Source of the DNA: Effrenium voratum
Taxonomy: Eukaryota; Sar; Dinophyceae; Suessiales; Symbiodiniaceae
Assembly: GCA_963377175.1 (NCBI GenBank)
Contig: CAUJNA010002768.1
Location: 622,001 to 686,000, forward strand
Direction of reading: 5' to 3'
DNA length: 64,000 nt
Shown: piece after piece, positions 1 through 10,978 of the stretch
How the letters are laid out: each line of letters starts with the position of its first letter
Position numbering within the stretch: position 1 is the first letter of the stretch
Program-made: the position numbers and the translations under genes
The notes under the pieces: generated by a model
Told to the model about the DNA's origin: nothing
What the model saw: the letters and a program-made list of their open reading frames with translations, nothing else
Database searches by the model: none

Positions 1-2220
1 TTAAGCGTGAAGTGTTGGTTGCTAGAAAGTGACTTCCTTCGAGGTAGGGTGTCGATTGTCCATTGGCCAACTAAACAAAAATTGTGTTTACACAGTCAAG
101 AAAGGAGAGATGCTCCATTTGAGACAGACCCAGCTGTGAATGCACCTGAACATTGCAGAGACATCGCAAGTGTCAGACTGCTGTTCCTTTGGTCATGCCA
201 GCTCGTCTAGCATGTGGCTCTCTAATTCGCAAGAGTTGCAGTTCACATTCACAGGGCTCTCCAGACATGTCGCGATCGAGCGACTTCTATCAGGTCAATG
301 CTGCAACTCTGCTTGCTCCATTTCTGGCAGCGAATGTTGACATGAGGTTGTGCTTTTGATTTTGACTGTCCTTTATGGATTTATTGCAGCTGTATTTATT
401 TGCATGTTATTGTGTCTGAAACATATGGAAGCTATGCAGAATATGTGGAATCATCAGTGCCATGACGAGCGACGGACGCTTATCGCGTCTCAACATTCAC
501 CTGCCCCCAGTAGTTTTTTGGAATGCATGACCTGTGCTCCAGATGCATCGCGTAATAAAACGCACCGCTCTCAGTTTGGTGCAGTGCATGCGACCAGAGG
601 AATTGGTGAGGCAATTAACTTATAATTACTGCGGATACACAAATTCCTGCACCAGTTGAAGCCCGACGAACACTGGGATAGGCCACTTACCAGCTGGTGC
701 ATGCAGAGTCGGTGTCCCAGAGCGTAAAAACCAACTGCCCAGTATGGGGGCAAGATCAATCCATGGCCTATTGCGTGTACATTTTCCGCCGCAATTGTGC
801 CAAGATATTACACATCGTGACACGCTCAAACTGTCCAGTAGTTTTTGGTTAAGTTAGGGACACAGGTGGACTCACTAAGCTTTGCCAAAAACAAGTCCAC
901 AAAGCCTGTCCTGTTGGGTCATTGTGTCGCATATGTTGAGCGTACATGTTTTGACACCCTCAATCATTCGGCTGCACCGGAAATAGAAGCAACAGGTTCT
1001 GCACCTGCGTCGGTTCAGCTGCCGTGAAGCGATGGCCTCTGAGCATCTGCCAGATCAGCTTCTCGGAATGGGGGGCTTAGATTGATGGGCGGCACTTCCC
1101 GAACTATGAAACTAGAAACTGTGGTTTTGTTCTGGTGTCCCTTGAAACAACCGAAAACAGTTTCACCATCAGAGGTTAACATGTACCAACCTACAGGGCT
1201 GCTCCGAGATGTTCGATAGAACACCAAATCTCCTTGGGTTAGACAACTTAACGATTGGTTTCCCTTCACCAGCGGCTACCCGGGTCCGAGCAAGGATTCA
1301 CCACGTGGTTCTGTGCTTTTGCCAGTCATCCCCTTTGAATAGGGGTCACCGACCTGCGGGGCAAAGGGTAACCGTATACAATATGTTCGAACTCTTGCAC
1401 CGCTTCAAAGATATGTCGCACTTCTCTCTGGCTTTTTGACACAAATCAAGCGGCCACAGGTTCCTGGAGCCGCGTAGTTCTTGAAACGCGGCCCGACATG
1501 TTGGTTTCCTTTGGCCTTGGGAAACGGAAGTGGACAAGAACCTTTGGGTTTCCCTTTCGCCCAAGGGACGTTCTCGCAGATTCCAAGGTTTGCCCTGCGG
1601 GTGCAGGCATTGGCCTCCGCCTTGGACAGCGTGCCCTTTAGACCAGCAGACAGCGGTGGCCTTGGCAGACGTGCCACCATAGCAGGATGCTGCCCCATTT
1701 GACCTTGGGAACGTCTTGGTTTCCGCTTTGGTGGATCTAATTAAATATAGCATCATAGTTTAAGGTTAGCTAAACACAGGCCAAAATCAAAGAGGGATGA
1801 TTTGGGGAGTATCAACCACCAAACGCGATGTCCGAATTCTGCTGCCAAAGACTTAGAGCAATGACTTTGGGATTTTTGTCCGGGGCAACAAACCTGTTGG
1901 TTTTTCCCTTCGGGTCTTCGTTTACTCATGGCCTCTATTGGGGTGATCGCATCTGATTCGGGGCCTTCTGGACGAGAAACAGAAGTGAATGCCTCAGTTC
2001 TGCACTTTACACACCCATGATGGCGAGCCCATGGCCTAAAAGCAGATAACCCACGAAGAAGTGCGATTTTCGAGCTTGTGTTCCTTGCTCTGGCTTGAAA
2101 GTTAGAAAGGGGCTGACGTTCACCCCATTGGTTGTTCAGTGCGCTGACGTTCTTTTCAACCCCACGAAAAGTTACTCACGCAGGGTTTTGTTTAGGAAGA
2201 TAAATAAAATGGGCGGAAAG

Positions 2221-2242
2221 ATAGAGCGAGAGAGAGAGAGGG
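2221..2242. repeat. GA dinucleotide run
   Basis: Purine-only GAGAGAGAG tract, a microsatellite. Confidence 0.8.
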
Positions 2243-2407
2243 CACTTGGCTGCTTGCAGATGCTCCAAGGCAGTGGCGAAGTTGAGGAAGCGCAGGACGA
2301 AGTGGAGGAACAATTGGAGGCAGGGCTCGTTGCCATTTAGCTTGCTATTGCCGCATGCTTGCCAGATCCATTGCAGTCAGACTTGGCTATGGTGTTTGAC
2401 GTTTGGA

Positions 2408-2423
2408 CCCCCCCCCCCCCCCC
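2408..2423. repeat. Poly-C run
   Basis: Uninterrupted run of about 16 C. Its length is likely to be unreliable in the assembly. Confidence 0.85.
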
Positions 2424-5006
2424 TCAAAAGCGGTTGATGGGCATGTGTCCGCATGAGCACCAAAGGGTCCCTGTCCAATATAAGGTCAACTGCACCTTTT
2501 GGCAAAGCAGATCCTTGGTTCCGAAATCAACCAACTAAACCAACAAAAGAAACAGTCGCTTGCGGGGGTGCCTTTTAAAAAGCGGGATTCCCTTCTGGAT
2601 GATGTTTGAAGCGAAACCAAATAGAAGCCAACCACTTTGTCCAGGAAAGTTGTGATAATTCACTGGCCTGCAAATGAGAACAGAACATGAGAATTGGACC
2701 GCAGATTCTCCGAAAGGAGCCTTCATTGCTTGTCAGTCCTTTTCCTCTTTGTCACCACTGATTTGCCCATCGATCTGTAGAGATCACATCCTGTGGTCCG
2801 AAACATGGGACACTGGAGCGCCGCCTGAGGCTGCCAGCTTGGCCGGGCCCTTGGCTCTCACAGTGGGCACCTCTTCTCATGGCCTGACCTTGCCCTTTCG
2901 ACTCCCTAGCTGGTGGCTTTAACCTTTCTGGTTTTGATGTCCAAGAGAAAATCCTGCTGCAACGCAGTTGACGGAAATTCAGCAGCAACTGCATGCTGAG
3001 GGCGGCAAGCTTATGAAACTGCAAACCTCAAGCTCATGCCCATACCCCTCTGGCACAACCACTCGCCTTGGTACACGAAGCGACGCCGCCATATATTAGG
3101 GGATACAGCGTGCCGCTTATACGGCTTGCGCCTGCTGGAGCCCAAGAGCAGCTCCAAAGTGTCTTGCGCATGATGGGCGTGGAGGATGCCAACACTCTCG
3201 CCATCAGCTGTCGCCTGATGTGTTCGATTTGTGGCTCCTTTTAAGGCGACTGGGCCAGTGGAGGAGTTTCCGCTGAGCGACAGCGAGGCGCAGGGTTGCA
3301 CACAACTCAAAAATGTGTTTTTGCCTTGCTTTCTTCTTTTTTTATTGGGGGTTGGGGGGCGTTGGCCTTGTTTGGTATTTTGGGCGTGTTTCGTGTCATG
3401 TGTTTCATTGGCGTGTGTTTCTCAGCTTTCATTGCTCGTTTGGTTTTGTGTCCCCCTTGAAGAGGGCTTTCTTTGCTGATGGATAGGGCCCCTTTTCTTG
3501 TTTTTGGGAAAGAACTTCAAAACAAACCTGCTGGAACAATGCCGGCAGTGAGGTGGGTGGAGAACTTGTTCCGCACGCAGTACCGTCCATGGTTTCATGT
3601 TGCTTGAAGTTTGCGGATCCTTAATTGCTTTGTGTTGGTAAGTGTCTTCATGGTGTTAGTCAAGACCCAAGAAGTGCTTGTTTTCTGTCCAGTCAACTCA
3701 GGTCAGGATCAAACAACTTGCTTGTGTGCAGGACGAGGAGGAGGAGGGTAGCAGAAGAACAAGACCAGAGGTCAGAGGCTATGTGTGTCTTGGCAAACGC
3801 GCTGTGCTGCGTGCTGTGTTAAGGCCCCCCCTCCAACATACCCCGGTCCATTTGGTCGCTTCTTGGGGCTCTGGGCATGTGTTTTGCTCGTTTCAGATTT
3901 TGAGCGGAAAACTTGAAATGAGCGGAATCCTTGAGTTGTCTCCCGGAAACTGAGGGGAAATTAGCGGAAATCAGCAGAAATTAGCGGAAATCGGCGGACA
4001 CAAGTAGATTTCCCATTGAACCTGTTGTTCCTGATTGAGCATTTTTGGGTGAAATGAGCGTTGTTTTTGCTCGAAACGGAAAAATACAAACAAATGCCCA
4101 GGGAAGACCTGGGCATGGGTGTGTCTTTTTTGGGGGGACCACGCAAAATTGTGGTTGTCCTGTGGTTTGCCCGTAAGACCACCCCAAAAAGTGTTCTCTC
4201 TAAAAATGACACCCATATTTCCTCTGAAAAGTTTGGTTGTAAAACATGCCAACTTCGCTTGAGATACCCTTGGTGGGGTGATTTTGAAAGGGGAAGTATA
4301 GGGCGTTGGAGTTGCACGGGACGATCCGACGTCTGAGGACAGACTTGCTGTTGTCCCTTGGCAGAAGAGGGGCTGGGGAAGTGAAGCTGACTTTCTGGCC
4401 ACGCCTTTGACAGGCCCAGAAACCAAGGGATTATCTGGGTCAATGTTTGGCAACACCTTGCATTCTTTGTCCTTGACTAACTTAATGAAACAAGAAATGT
4501 GCTACGTCCTAGGTTCTGGGTGAAATGTTGACCAGTGATTCCCGAATTGTCTTGGCTGCATGACCCATATCTTGCGGAAGATCGGGAAGTTTGGTTTGTC
4601 ACTTGCTGTGAGACCTTGTGGGCCTAGGGATTGGCATGACAGAAATCATTGGTTGACCTACACAGCCCAGGGCAGGCCTGGGGAACCTCCAAGGTGTGAA
4701 ACGAGGCCGTTAAACATTCAGAGAGTTTCGGGGGGCTCCGAGGTTTCAGGCGTGGTGTGTTCTTGCCTCTAAGAAGGGACTTGGTGTAAAGAAGTTGGCT
4801 CCATGTTCCACGTGGGGGTTGGCCAACACTTCCGGGAGGCACCTGAGGGGACGAGGTCTAAATTTCCCAAAAACCAGGGAAATTCACTGGTCCCCTCGTG
4901 TTCTCTTGGGGAAACAAGTAAATTTGACAGCAGGTGACGTAAAATGTGGATCGTATCTTCCACGGAGTCCGATTGCAGGCGACCTCAAGACTCAAAGGTG
5001 CAGAAG

Positions 5007-5034
5007 GCGCGCGCGCGCGCGCGCACGCGCGTGC
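5007..5034. repeat. Alternating GC/CG tract
   Basis: Alternating purine-pyrimidine tract of about 28 bp, nearly all GC steps with one AC and one GT step. Such tracts can adopt Z-DNA. It lies about 140 bp before the spliced-leader relict of the left retroelement. Confidence 0.8.
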
Positions 5035-5177
5035 TTTGATGAAGGGGCTGAAGAATCACTATACGGATGAAAGGAGATGCCACACATCCTGTTTTGTTTG
5101 GCTAAGTATAGGGAATTGTGATTAGCCATGGTTAATATCATCATCAGGGACGTCGCGTTAGTGACCGACCTGTGGTG

Positions 5178-5189
5178 TTTTGGCTCAAG
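5178..5189 (+). other. Partial dinoflagellate spliced-leader relict
   Basis: TTTTGGCTCAAG matches the last 12 bases of the DinoSL sequence known from dinoflagellate mRNAs. The bases upstream match poorly. It has the same orientation as the gag-like gene and lies 310 bp before the primer-site-like sequence at 5500. A 12-base match is suggestive alone. It gains weight from a longer match in the same relative place ahead of the second retroelement (44381-44395). Confidence 0.55.
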
Positions 5190-5499
5190 TTTTGGGTTCC
5201 GTCGCGCCTCGAATGGGCGTCGCCGAACCCCTGCGTCGACCGACGGCTTCTCGGGGGAGAAAGAGACCTCGGGCCGCCGCCAGGTTGGTAGGGACCAGTC
5301 GTGCGGCCTGTTGTCGACCAAGGTTGCGGGTTAACCCTTTTCTTGTTTGGTTTGTTTTCCTTTGGTTGTTGTTCTCTGGTGTGTGGGAAACCCTGATCTT
5401 TGGGACCGGGGATTGGTTTGCTTTTGGGGAACCTTTCTTTTGTGGCTTGTTTACCCCAACTAACCCATTGCCTGGGCACAGGCTCGTGCCCGAATCACA

Positions 5500-5513
5500 G
5501 GTTATCAGCCGTA
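5500..5513 (+). other. Putative primer-binding site
   Basis: GGTTATCAGCCGTA directly follows CA, the usual LTR end, and lies 41 bp before the gag ATG. The same 14-mer follows CA in the element on the other strand at 44116-44129. Its complement contains CTGATAA, which looks like a tRNA anticodon loop. A small inverted repeat (GGGCAC/GTGCCC) sits about 15 bp upstream. Confidence 0.5.
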
Positions 5514-5553
5514 GGACTTTCCTACGCGCTTGAGACCATCAACTACAAGCTCT

Positions 5554-7547
5554 ATGTCGACCCCACGATCTCGAAGAGTGTCGTGGATGAGGAGGCCATC
5601 CTAGGGGCCTCCGCTCAGGTGAGGACCTACCGGACTACGACTACGAGGATTTCGAAGCAGGTTCGACAGGTCAGGATCGCAGGGGTGAAGATCCCGGTAG
5701 GGACACACCCAGGAGCCGTGGCAGGTACACCGATGATGGAGACGACCGCATTTTCCGTCAGGCCACCGATGATGAGCAGACACGAAGGGTTCGCTCCGAT
5801 AGGAGCGGCTCTGAATCAGGTCACAGGCGCGGACAGTTCGACTTCATCAGCATGGCGATGAACATGGCCCGCCCTCATTCGGACGACCCGGAGGCTATGC
5901 CGACCCGACCCCCGAGATCTCTTGTTCCAGGTGAATCGCAGGTCTCGGATGAGTTTGAGGACAGGCCGCAAGGACCAGGGACTATGGTTTTGGCTCCGAG
6001 AGGTATCTCGGGTCGATCCACTGGTTCTCAAAATCCAGGTCAGTTTGATGAGCACGAGGAGCGGAAATTCTCAGACTTCGGATACGATGCTCTGTTGAAA
6101 TCAACCGCAGGTTGGGGCAGTAGCTCAAAACAGGGATCTGATGCCGGTAGGCCCAACCCTAATACTGCCAAATCTGAGTCTTATGATGGCGAAGATTACA
6201 ATTTTGCGGATGAGGAGGAGGACCAATCACGCCGAAATGCTAGGATCCGTGATGCTGCGAGGCCCAGGAGCCTCTCTCGTGGAGCCGCCAGGGACCTTCG
6301 TGTTGACAGGGACGCCCGAAGCGAGAGAGAGAGAGCCAGGGATAGTCGGGAAGTTCTTCGGGGATTGGAGGCCATCCATGACCGTGAGGGACCGATAGGT
6401 CCCCCGGCGATTGGTGATACCCCGAATGTTCCCCCTTTTCCCAACATTACCTTTGGAGGTCCGTTGAATCAGAGAGACGTGAACTCGAACCGGGTTACTG
6501 GTTCGCCGAGGATCACTGAGCGGGCTGCCGATGTCGTTAGGACAGGTGCCAGAGATGGTCGGCTTGCCGATGCGCTCGGGATCGAAGATCGTCCGTCGAT
6601 CGCTAGCCCGTTAGGGCGGGATACCAGTGACCTTGAAACGCTGAGGTCTAGCAACGAGTTCACACCTCAATGGGGCTCGACCGCCAGGGAACGTAGTGTT
6701 TCCGCGAAGAGGCCGTCACCTCTAGCCATTGAGACCGATAGGTCGAAGGCGAGGAGGGCTAGCCCCTCACCAATGGGCTTGGCTCTGCAGGATGAGGAGA
6801 TGCCCGATCCTGCTGATGTTCACATTCACTCCACCCCCGAGTCACGTGCATCCAACATTGATCCCCGATCTGGCGATAGCCGGAGAAGGGGATCCACCCC
6901 GAGTAGGCCATCCAGGATTGATGATCGTCCCGTAGATGACCCAAGAAGACATGCCGGGGCTGGTGGGGCTCCTGAGAGGATCGAGATATCGACTCCTCCC
7001 GCCCTCAGATCCCAGTCTTCTGGCGAATCAGGTGACACAAGGGCAAAGGAGATGTTTGATTTGCACATCCAGGAGATGCTCGAGAGGGGTGAGGTTTCTG
7101 GCTCAGTCGCGAAGGCGTTCCATATTTTTGCTGACCAAATCAGGTTACTGAACGGTCAAGTGAGTTCCATGCGGAGGGAATGGAGCGACGAGAGTCGACA
7201 GACGAAGGATAAGGTCGATCGCCTGGCAGCTGAAGTTGCGACTCAATCTGATGCCGGGAGGATGCGAATGATAGTTCAACGGTTTGCAAGGGAAGTTATT
7301 CCTGACAGCAAAGCCATTGTGAGGCAAGCCATCGATGAACAGGCTGAAGTCGTGGAGCAGAGGATCAATCTACTTTCCCACGAGGTTCACGAATCTGTTA
7401 TAAGGACAACGAGGCCGCGACTGATCGGCTTCGCCAGATGATTCAAGAGAATCGTGAGGCAGTCCACAGGAGCCATGCTGCTTCCGAGGATGAGATCCTT
7501 AAGGACTTGGAAAAGCTCGAGAAACGGATGTTCTCGGTAGAGAAAAC
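5554..7547 (+). CDS. Gag-like protein of truncated retroelement, two frame changes
   Basis: The likely start is the ATG at 5554, encoding MSTPRSRRVSWMRRPS. That frame stops at about 5602, and the next frame is open from about 5590 through 7441; its first ATG is at 5852. The protein is hydrophilic, rich in Arg, Ser, Asp and Pro, with acidic and RS/RD stretches. The final third (about 7040-7440) is predicted coiled coil. A second frame change near 7400 leads to DNEAATDRLRQMIQENRE and continues the coiled coil to 7547, where the inverted repeat begins. No zinc finger or protease is present. The family is inferred from the upstream leader and the coiled coil, which also marks the N-terminal half of the gag at 44 kb. 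The frame changes could be decay, small introns or assembly indels. Confidence 0.55.
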
Positions 7548-7704
7548 CTGGCCGGTCATTAAGGACATGCTTTTTATGCCTTTTTGTTTGGTGCTTTTTT
7601 TGGACCGAAAACCTTGTTTTTTCGCGTGCGCGTTCTTTGTCAAAACAATCCGTTTTTCGGAAGTGTTTTTTTTGCCGAAAATCTTGGGGAGGGAGGGGGG
7701 GGGG
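7548..7704 (+). repeat. Left terminal inverted repeat
   Basis: Begins CTGGCCGGTCATTAAGGACA and runs through a T-rich stretch, a CGCGTGCGCG core and CCGAAAATCTTGGGG to a G run. It aligns to the reverse complement of 28918-29069 with only a few differences, mostly in homopolymers. Similarity ends at the G run on both sides. Confidence 0.85.
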
Positions 7705-8018
7705 AAGAATTTTGGGATGCGCTCTTACTCCGAGGTGGCTTGAACTTGACTTGCGTTGCTGCATGGCCAAAAGGACCCCAAAGAAGAAAGTCAAGAGGGA
7801 AGGGGCGGGATCCGCTTGGGCAGAAACATGCAGCAGGGGAACTTGGCAGCCTACTGGTTACAATCGTTGGCCACCTTAGCAGCCGATAAGCAAGAAGCAA
7901 AAGGCCGTGAACGCGCAGCTGCTCTCTTTTTTTCCGGCATTGCCCCATGCCAATGGAAAAGAGATACAGCTGGACAGCGCCAGTGAGACCCCGTCATATG
8001 GCAGCTGCCAGGTTTGCC
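7705..8018. other. Subterminal spacer, no supported gene
   Basis: Lies between the left inverted repeat and the first minus-strand gene. A short plus-strand frame from 7764 encodes a basic MAKRTPKKKVKREG peptide but has only 38 codons and no other support. Confidence 0.5.
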
Positions 8019-8570
8019 TCAGGCACTGGCGCTGGCTGCTTTCGCCTCAAAACAAACTGCGCGAGCGCAGTTTGTCATAAGGGCAAGCTGGTCCAACTTG
8101 CTGTTTAAATCACGCAGGGCCTCTTCAAGCCGCGCGTTCTTTTCAGCTGCTTCACGGAATTTCTGCTCAGCCTGGCGGAGACGGTCACACCAGTCCCGTG
8201 CACCCATGGTAGTGCTTTTGGTCCAGAAATCCAATTCTTTCTTCATGGAGTCATTGTCCAGCCGCAGCCGATCTACTTCAGCAAGCAACTCATCATGGTT
8301 TTGGAGATTCAGTAGTTCTTCCTTGGTGAGTCGCACACGGATGTTGCAGCGCCGGCTGTTCTCGTACCTGGCCCAGTGCAGTTTGCAAAGATGTTTTGGG
8401 CAGGCTCAAGAACACAGTTGAAGAGATAATAAAACACATACTACAATTATTGACTGAACTGTTATTCCAAGCTGCCGTCTCTTAGTTGCAGTTTTGACAT
8501 TCACGGGGTCGGCCTGCAGCTTCTTGGTGTTCTTCATCTCCCCCAGCTCGCTCTTTATTCTCACAACCAT
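8019..8570 (-). CDS. Coiled-coil protein, probably two exons
   Basis: The clear part is 8019-8404, which encodes a long heptad-patterned helix (EELLNLQNHDELLAEVDRLR, then the segment through DRLRQAEQKFREAAEKNARL). It is preceded by a Cys/His/Arg-rich segment, KHLCKLHWARYENSRRCNIR. Upstream, 8475-8570 encodes MVVRIKSELGEMKNTKKLQ from an ATG at 8570. A pyrimidine-rich stretch ending AG at about 8405 looks like a 3' splice site, so an intron of about 70 nt probably joins the two; the donor is not resolved. A 24-nt hairpin (8052-8075) lies near the C-terminus in frame and only 11 codons follow it. Function unknown; the coiled coil suggests dimerisation. Confidence 0.55.
8052..8075. repeat. Element hairpin 1
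   Basis: Perfect 10-bp stem ACAAACTGCG with loop CGAG, near the 3' end of the coiled-coil gene. Confidence 0.85.
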
Positions 8571-8814
8571 GGCACGCCCCCTTTGGCAACGGCGACGTGA
8601 AGTCAGGCGGCTGGAGCTTGACAAAGAAAGTAGCGAGAGTCCACCCCCTGCCCAGATCTTTTCAATGCTGGCCCATAAGAGTTTGTCAATGGTCGAAAGG
8701 TTCAACTACCGGCAAGTCAAGCTTTAGATCCCCCAAAAACAAAAAAGTCCAACTTGCACAAAGTATTCAAGCACCACAAGAAAAAAACTACCATTCGGGC
8801 ACTGGGCTCGGGCC

Positions 8815-9690
8815 CCAAAAAGTCATTCCATTCGGGCCCCGAAAAGATGGCTGGTGAACACAAATGTGCAGATTGAAACGGTGGCCTCCAAAGAGCCCCT
8901 GGAGGAACATCCACAGCCAAGAGCCCCGGGCCCCGAAAAGTTGTTCGATTCGGGCCCCGATTCGGGCCCCGAAAAGCTGTTCCATTCGGGTCCCGGATTC
9001 GGGCCCCGAAAAGTCGTATACCATTCGAGCCCCGAAAAGATGGCTGGTGGACACAAATGTGCAGATTGAAACGGTGGCCTCCAAAGAGCCCCTGGAAAAA
9101 CATCCAAAGCCAAGAGCCCCGGGCCGAAAAGTCGTTCGATTCGGGCCCCGATTCGGGCCCCGAAAAGCTGTTCCATTCGGGTCCCGGATTCGGGCCCCGA
9201 AAAGTCGTATACCATTCGGGCTCCGAAAAGATGGCTGGTGGACACAAATGTGCAAATTGAAACAGTGGCATCCAAAGAGTCCCTGGAGAAACATCCACAG
9301 CCAAGAGCCCCGGGCCCCGAAAAGTTTTTCGATTCGGGCCCCGATTCGGGCCCCGAAAAGCTGTTCCATTCGGGTCCCGGATTCGGGCCCCGAAAAGTCG
9401 TATACCATTCGAGCCCCGAAAAGATGGCTGGTGGACACAAATGTGCAGAACGGTGGCCTCCAAAGAGCCCCCAGAAACATCCACAGCCAAGAGCCCGGGC
9501 CACGAAAAGTTGTTCGATTCGGGCCCCGATTCGGGCCCCGAAAAGCTGTTCCTTTCGGAAAAGCTGTTCCTTTCGGGTCCCGGATTCGGGCCCCGAAAAG
9601 TTGTTTGATTCGGGCCCCGATTCGGGCCCCGAAAAGCTGTTCCATTCGGGTCCCGGATTCGGGCCCCGAAAAGCTGTTCCATTTGGGCCC
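8815..9690. repeat. 192-bp tandem repeat, about four units
   Basis: GATGGCTGGTG recurs at 8846, 9039, 9230 and 9423, a spacing of 191-193 bp. Each unit contains several copies of the near-palindrome TTCGGGCCCCGAA separated by AAAG-rich spacers. Long frames stay open on both strands (up to 321 codons), but the encoded peptides only repeat the satellite unit and no single frame is favoured, so I do not call a gene. It lies just inside the left end of the element. Confidence 0.9.
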
Positions 9691-9803
9691 CGGGTTCAGG
9701 CTCTAAATTGTTTTCAAGCTGGAAAAACTCTCCGTGGTGGCTCCGAAGACTTGTTCAAAATTTGGGCCGGGTTCAGGCCCCGAAGTTGCCACAGAGGGAG
9801 CAA

Positions 9804-9892
9804 GGGGCGGTGGCGCAATGGCAGCGTGCCCGGACCAACCTGTGGACACACGGGGGGGTAGGGAGGTCGCGGGTTCAAATCCCGCCTGCCCT
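9804..9892 (+). tRNA. tRNA-like gene or tRNA-derived sequence
   Basis: A 7-bp acceptor stem (GGGGCGG with CTGCCCT, two G-U pairs), a 4-bp D stem with the A-box TGGCGCAATGG, and a perfect T arm GCGGG-TTCAAAT-CCCGC containing the B-box GGTTCAAATCC are all visible. TTCTTTT follows directly, as a pol III terminator would. The anticodon arm does not fold normally: only CCCG/CGGG pairs, around an 18-nt loop, so either a short intron is present or this is a pseudo-tRNA or SINE head. I cannot assign an anticodon. Confidence 0.55.
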
Positions 9893-9895
9893 ATT

Positions 9896-9936
9896 CTTTT
9901 GCGCAGAGTGACCCCTCATCTTTTGCGCAGAGTGAC
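9896..9936 (+). repeat. Direct repeat after tRNA-like sequence
   Basis: CTTTTGCGCAGAGTGAC occurs twice in tandem with a short spacer, immediately 3' of the tRNA-like sequence. Confidence 0.8.
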
Positions 9937-10114
9937 TCGGGGGGCTTCAACATGGCCACGCAGTGGCTGTTGAAACTCACGCGGGCTCCTTTTTCAGACT
10001 CTCAGCTTTCCCCGCGACATGTCAATTGCATGTCTCCCCGACCATGTTGCTGCTAAGAAGCAAGCAGCAATTGCAGCTTGCAAAAACCCCCGTTTGGGAA
10101 AACAGCAAGGCATC

Positions 10115-10134
10115 CAACTGCGGGGGCGCAGTTG
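10115..10134. repeat. Element hairpin 2
   Basis: Stem CAACTGCG, 8 bp, loop GGGG. It lies 30 bp past the stop codon of the gene at 10165-10743. Confidence 0.85.
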
Positions 10135-10164
10135 TTTGAACACCTGATCCAATCTGTACTGGAG

Positions 10165-10743
10165 TCAAAGTCGATCAGGGCTGAACTGCTCCCAAGCCAG
10201 TGTTGTTTGGCTTCCGGAAGAGGCATCCTCGGGGGATGGCTCAGTTGTTGCATCGCAGCTGGGCGAGACATCAGGGTGCTCGGAATCTTTCTTCTGCTGC
10301 CACTTCCTTGCCAGGACCTGGGCCTCTGCCCAAGCCACTGCGACAAGCCCTGGCATAACTCGCTCACTCAGTGGCAAATCGTCGGCACTCCCCACGTAGA
10401 ACTTCATCCCGAAGCCAAACTTCTGTGATTGTCCAAGGCCGTTCACCACAAAGCTTGAGTTGTCCAGTTTAACCATAATCTTGCAGCATCCTGCAGGCTT
10501 GACCGTGTAGGAATGGTTGCCAACAGGCGGTGTCTCAGGCAGGGCATCCGCAGGTAAATGGAGGAGCGTGGGGTAATACTTCATCAAAATGTTTCCAAGC
10601 CGCTCCTTCTGCTGCAGAATGCTCCGCAAGTCTGGGTGGCTAAGCTCGTCCCAGTCCCCCGACTCTTCACGCTTGCGTTTCCGCTCTGCGCGAAGGTCAG
10701 CCCGACTGCCGAAAATCACCGTGCTCTCGTGTTCAGACGACAT
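10165..10743 (-). CDS. Unrecognised 192-residue protein
   Basis: Single uninterrupted frame with an ATG at 10743. Residues 14-25 hold a basic nuclear-signal-like cluster (RADLRAERKRKRE). The middle (about 60-140) is a plausible globular domain including VNGLGQSQKFGFGMKFYVGS and an Ala/Val-rich helix. The last 40 residues are Ser/Thr/Glu-rich and probably disordered. I recognise no family. It is one of the few element genes with no frame damage, so it is a good marker for finding relatives of the element. Hairpin 2 follows its stop. Confidence 0.6.
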   Translation of the reverse strand: MSSEHESTVIFGSRADLRAERKRKREESGDWDELSHPDLRSILQQKERLGNILMKYYPTLLHLPADALPETPPVGNHSYTVKPAGCCKIMVKLDNSSFVVNGLGQSQKFGFGMKFYVGSADDLPLSERVMPGLVAVAWAEAQVLARKWQQKKDSEHPDVSPSCDATTEPSPEDASSGSQTTLAWEQFSPDRL

Positions 10744-10978
10744 GTTTGGAAACCTTCGGCAAAACTCGGGCCTTAATGACTGCGGCGATGCAAGTCAAGG
10801 GCAGGACGACAAGCAGCAGCAATGCCCGTGCACTCACACAACAACAAAGCCTAGCAGTGCTCATGCACATGCGAACACCACACTCCGTGGCTCGATGCAT
10901 TTTTTTCAATCCAAGGCCACAAAACTTCAGCCTCAAAAACACTGTGCGTTGTGGCTGGCGGCGGGCCTGTCTCAGTCT

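Larger units (their letters stand above)
1..5176. other. No supported gene
   Basis: Only short, scattered open frames occur on both strands, and none shows a recognisable motif, a continuous codon pattern or a conserved-looking domain. Short low-complexity runs are listed separately. Around 3957-4000 there is a small cluster of TTAGCGGAAATCAGC-like repeats. Introns of a larger gene could lie here, but nothing in the sequence shows it. Confidence 0.6.
5178..7547 (+). mobile_element. 5' fragment of a copia-type LTR retroelement
   Basis: This stretch combines a DinoSL relict, a primer-site-like sequence after a CA dinucleotide, a short leader and a gag-like coiled-coil reading frame. It shares the 17-base ACAGGTTATCAGCCGTA with the leader of the copia-type element at 44.1 kb. 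No protease, integrase or RT follows, because the element stops at the left inverted repeat of the 21.5-kb segment. Copia assignment rests on the shared leader, not on enzyme motifs. Confidence 0.55.

Noticed and set aside
7764..7879. Small plus-strand frame with a PKKKVKRE nuclear-signal-like peptide
   Set aside because: Only 38 codons, opposite strand to all element genes, no other support.
8788..9682. Long minus- and plus-strand open frames (up to 321 codons) with EQLFGARIGAR-like repeats
   Set aside because: They lie in the 192-bp tandem repeat, several frames are equally open on both strands, and the peptides only mirror the satellite unit.
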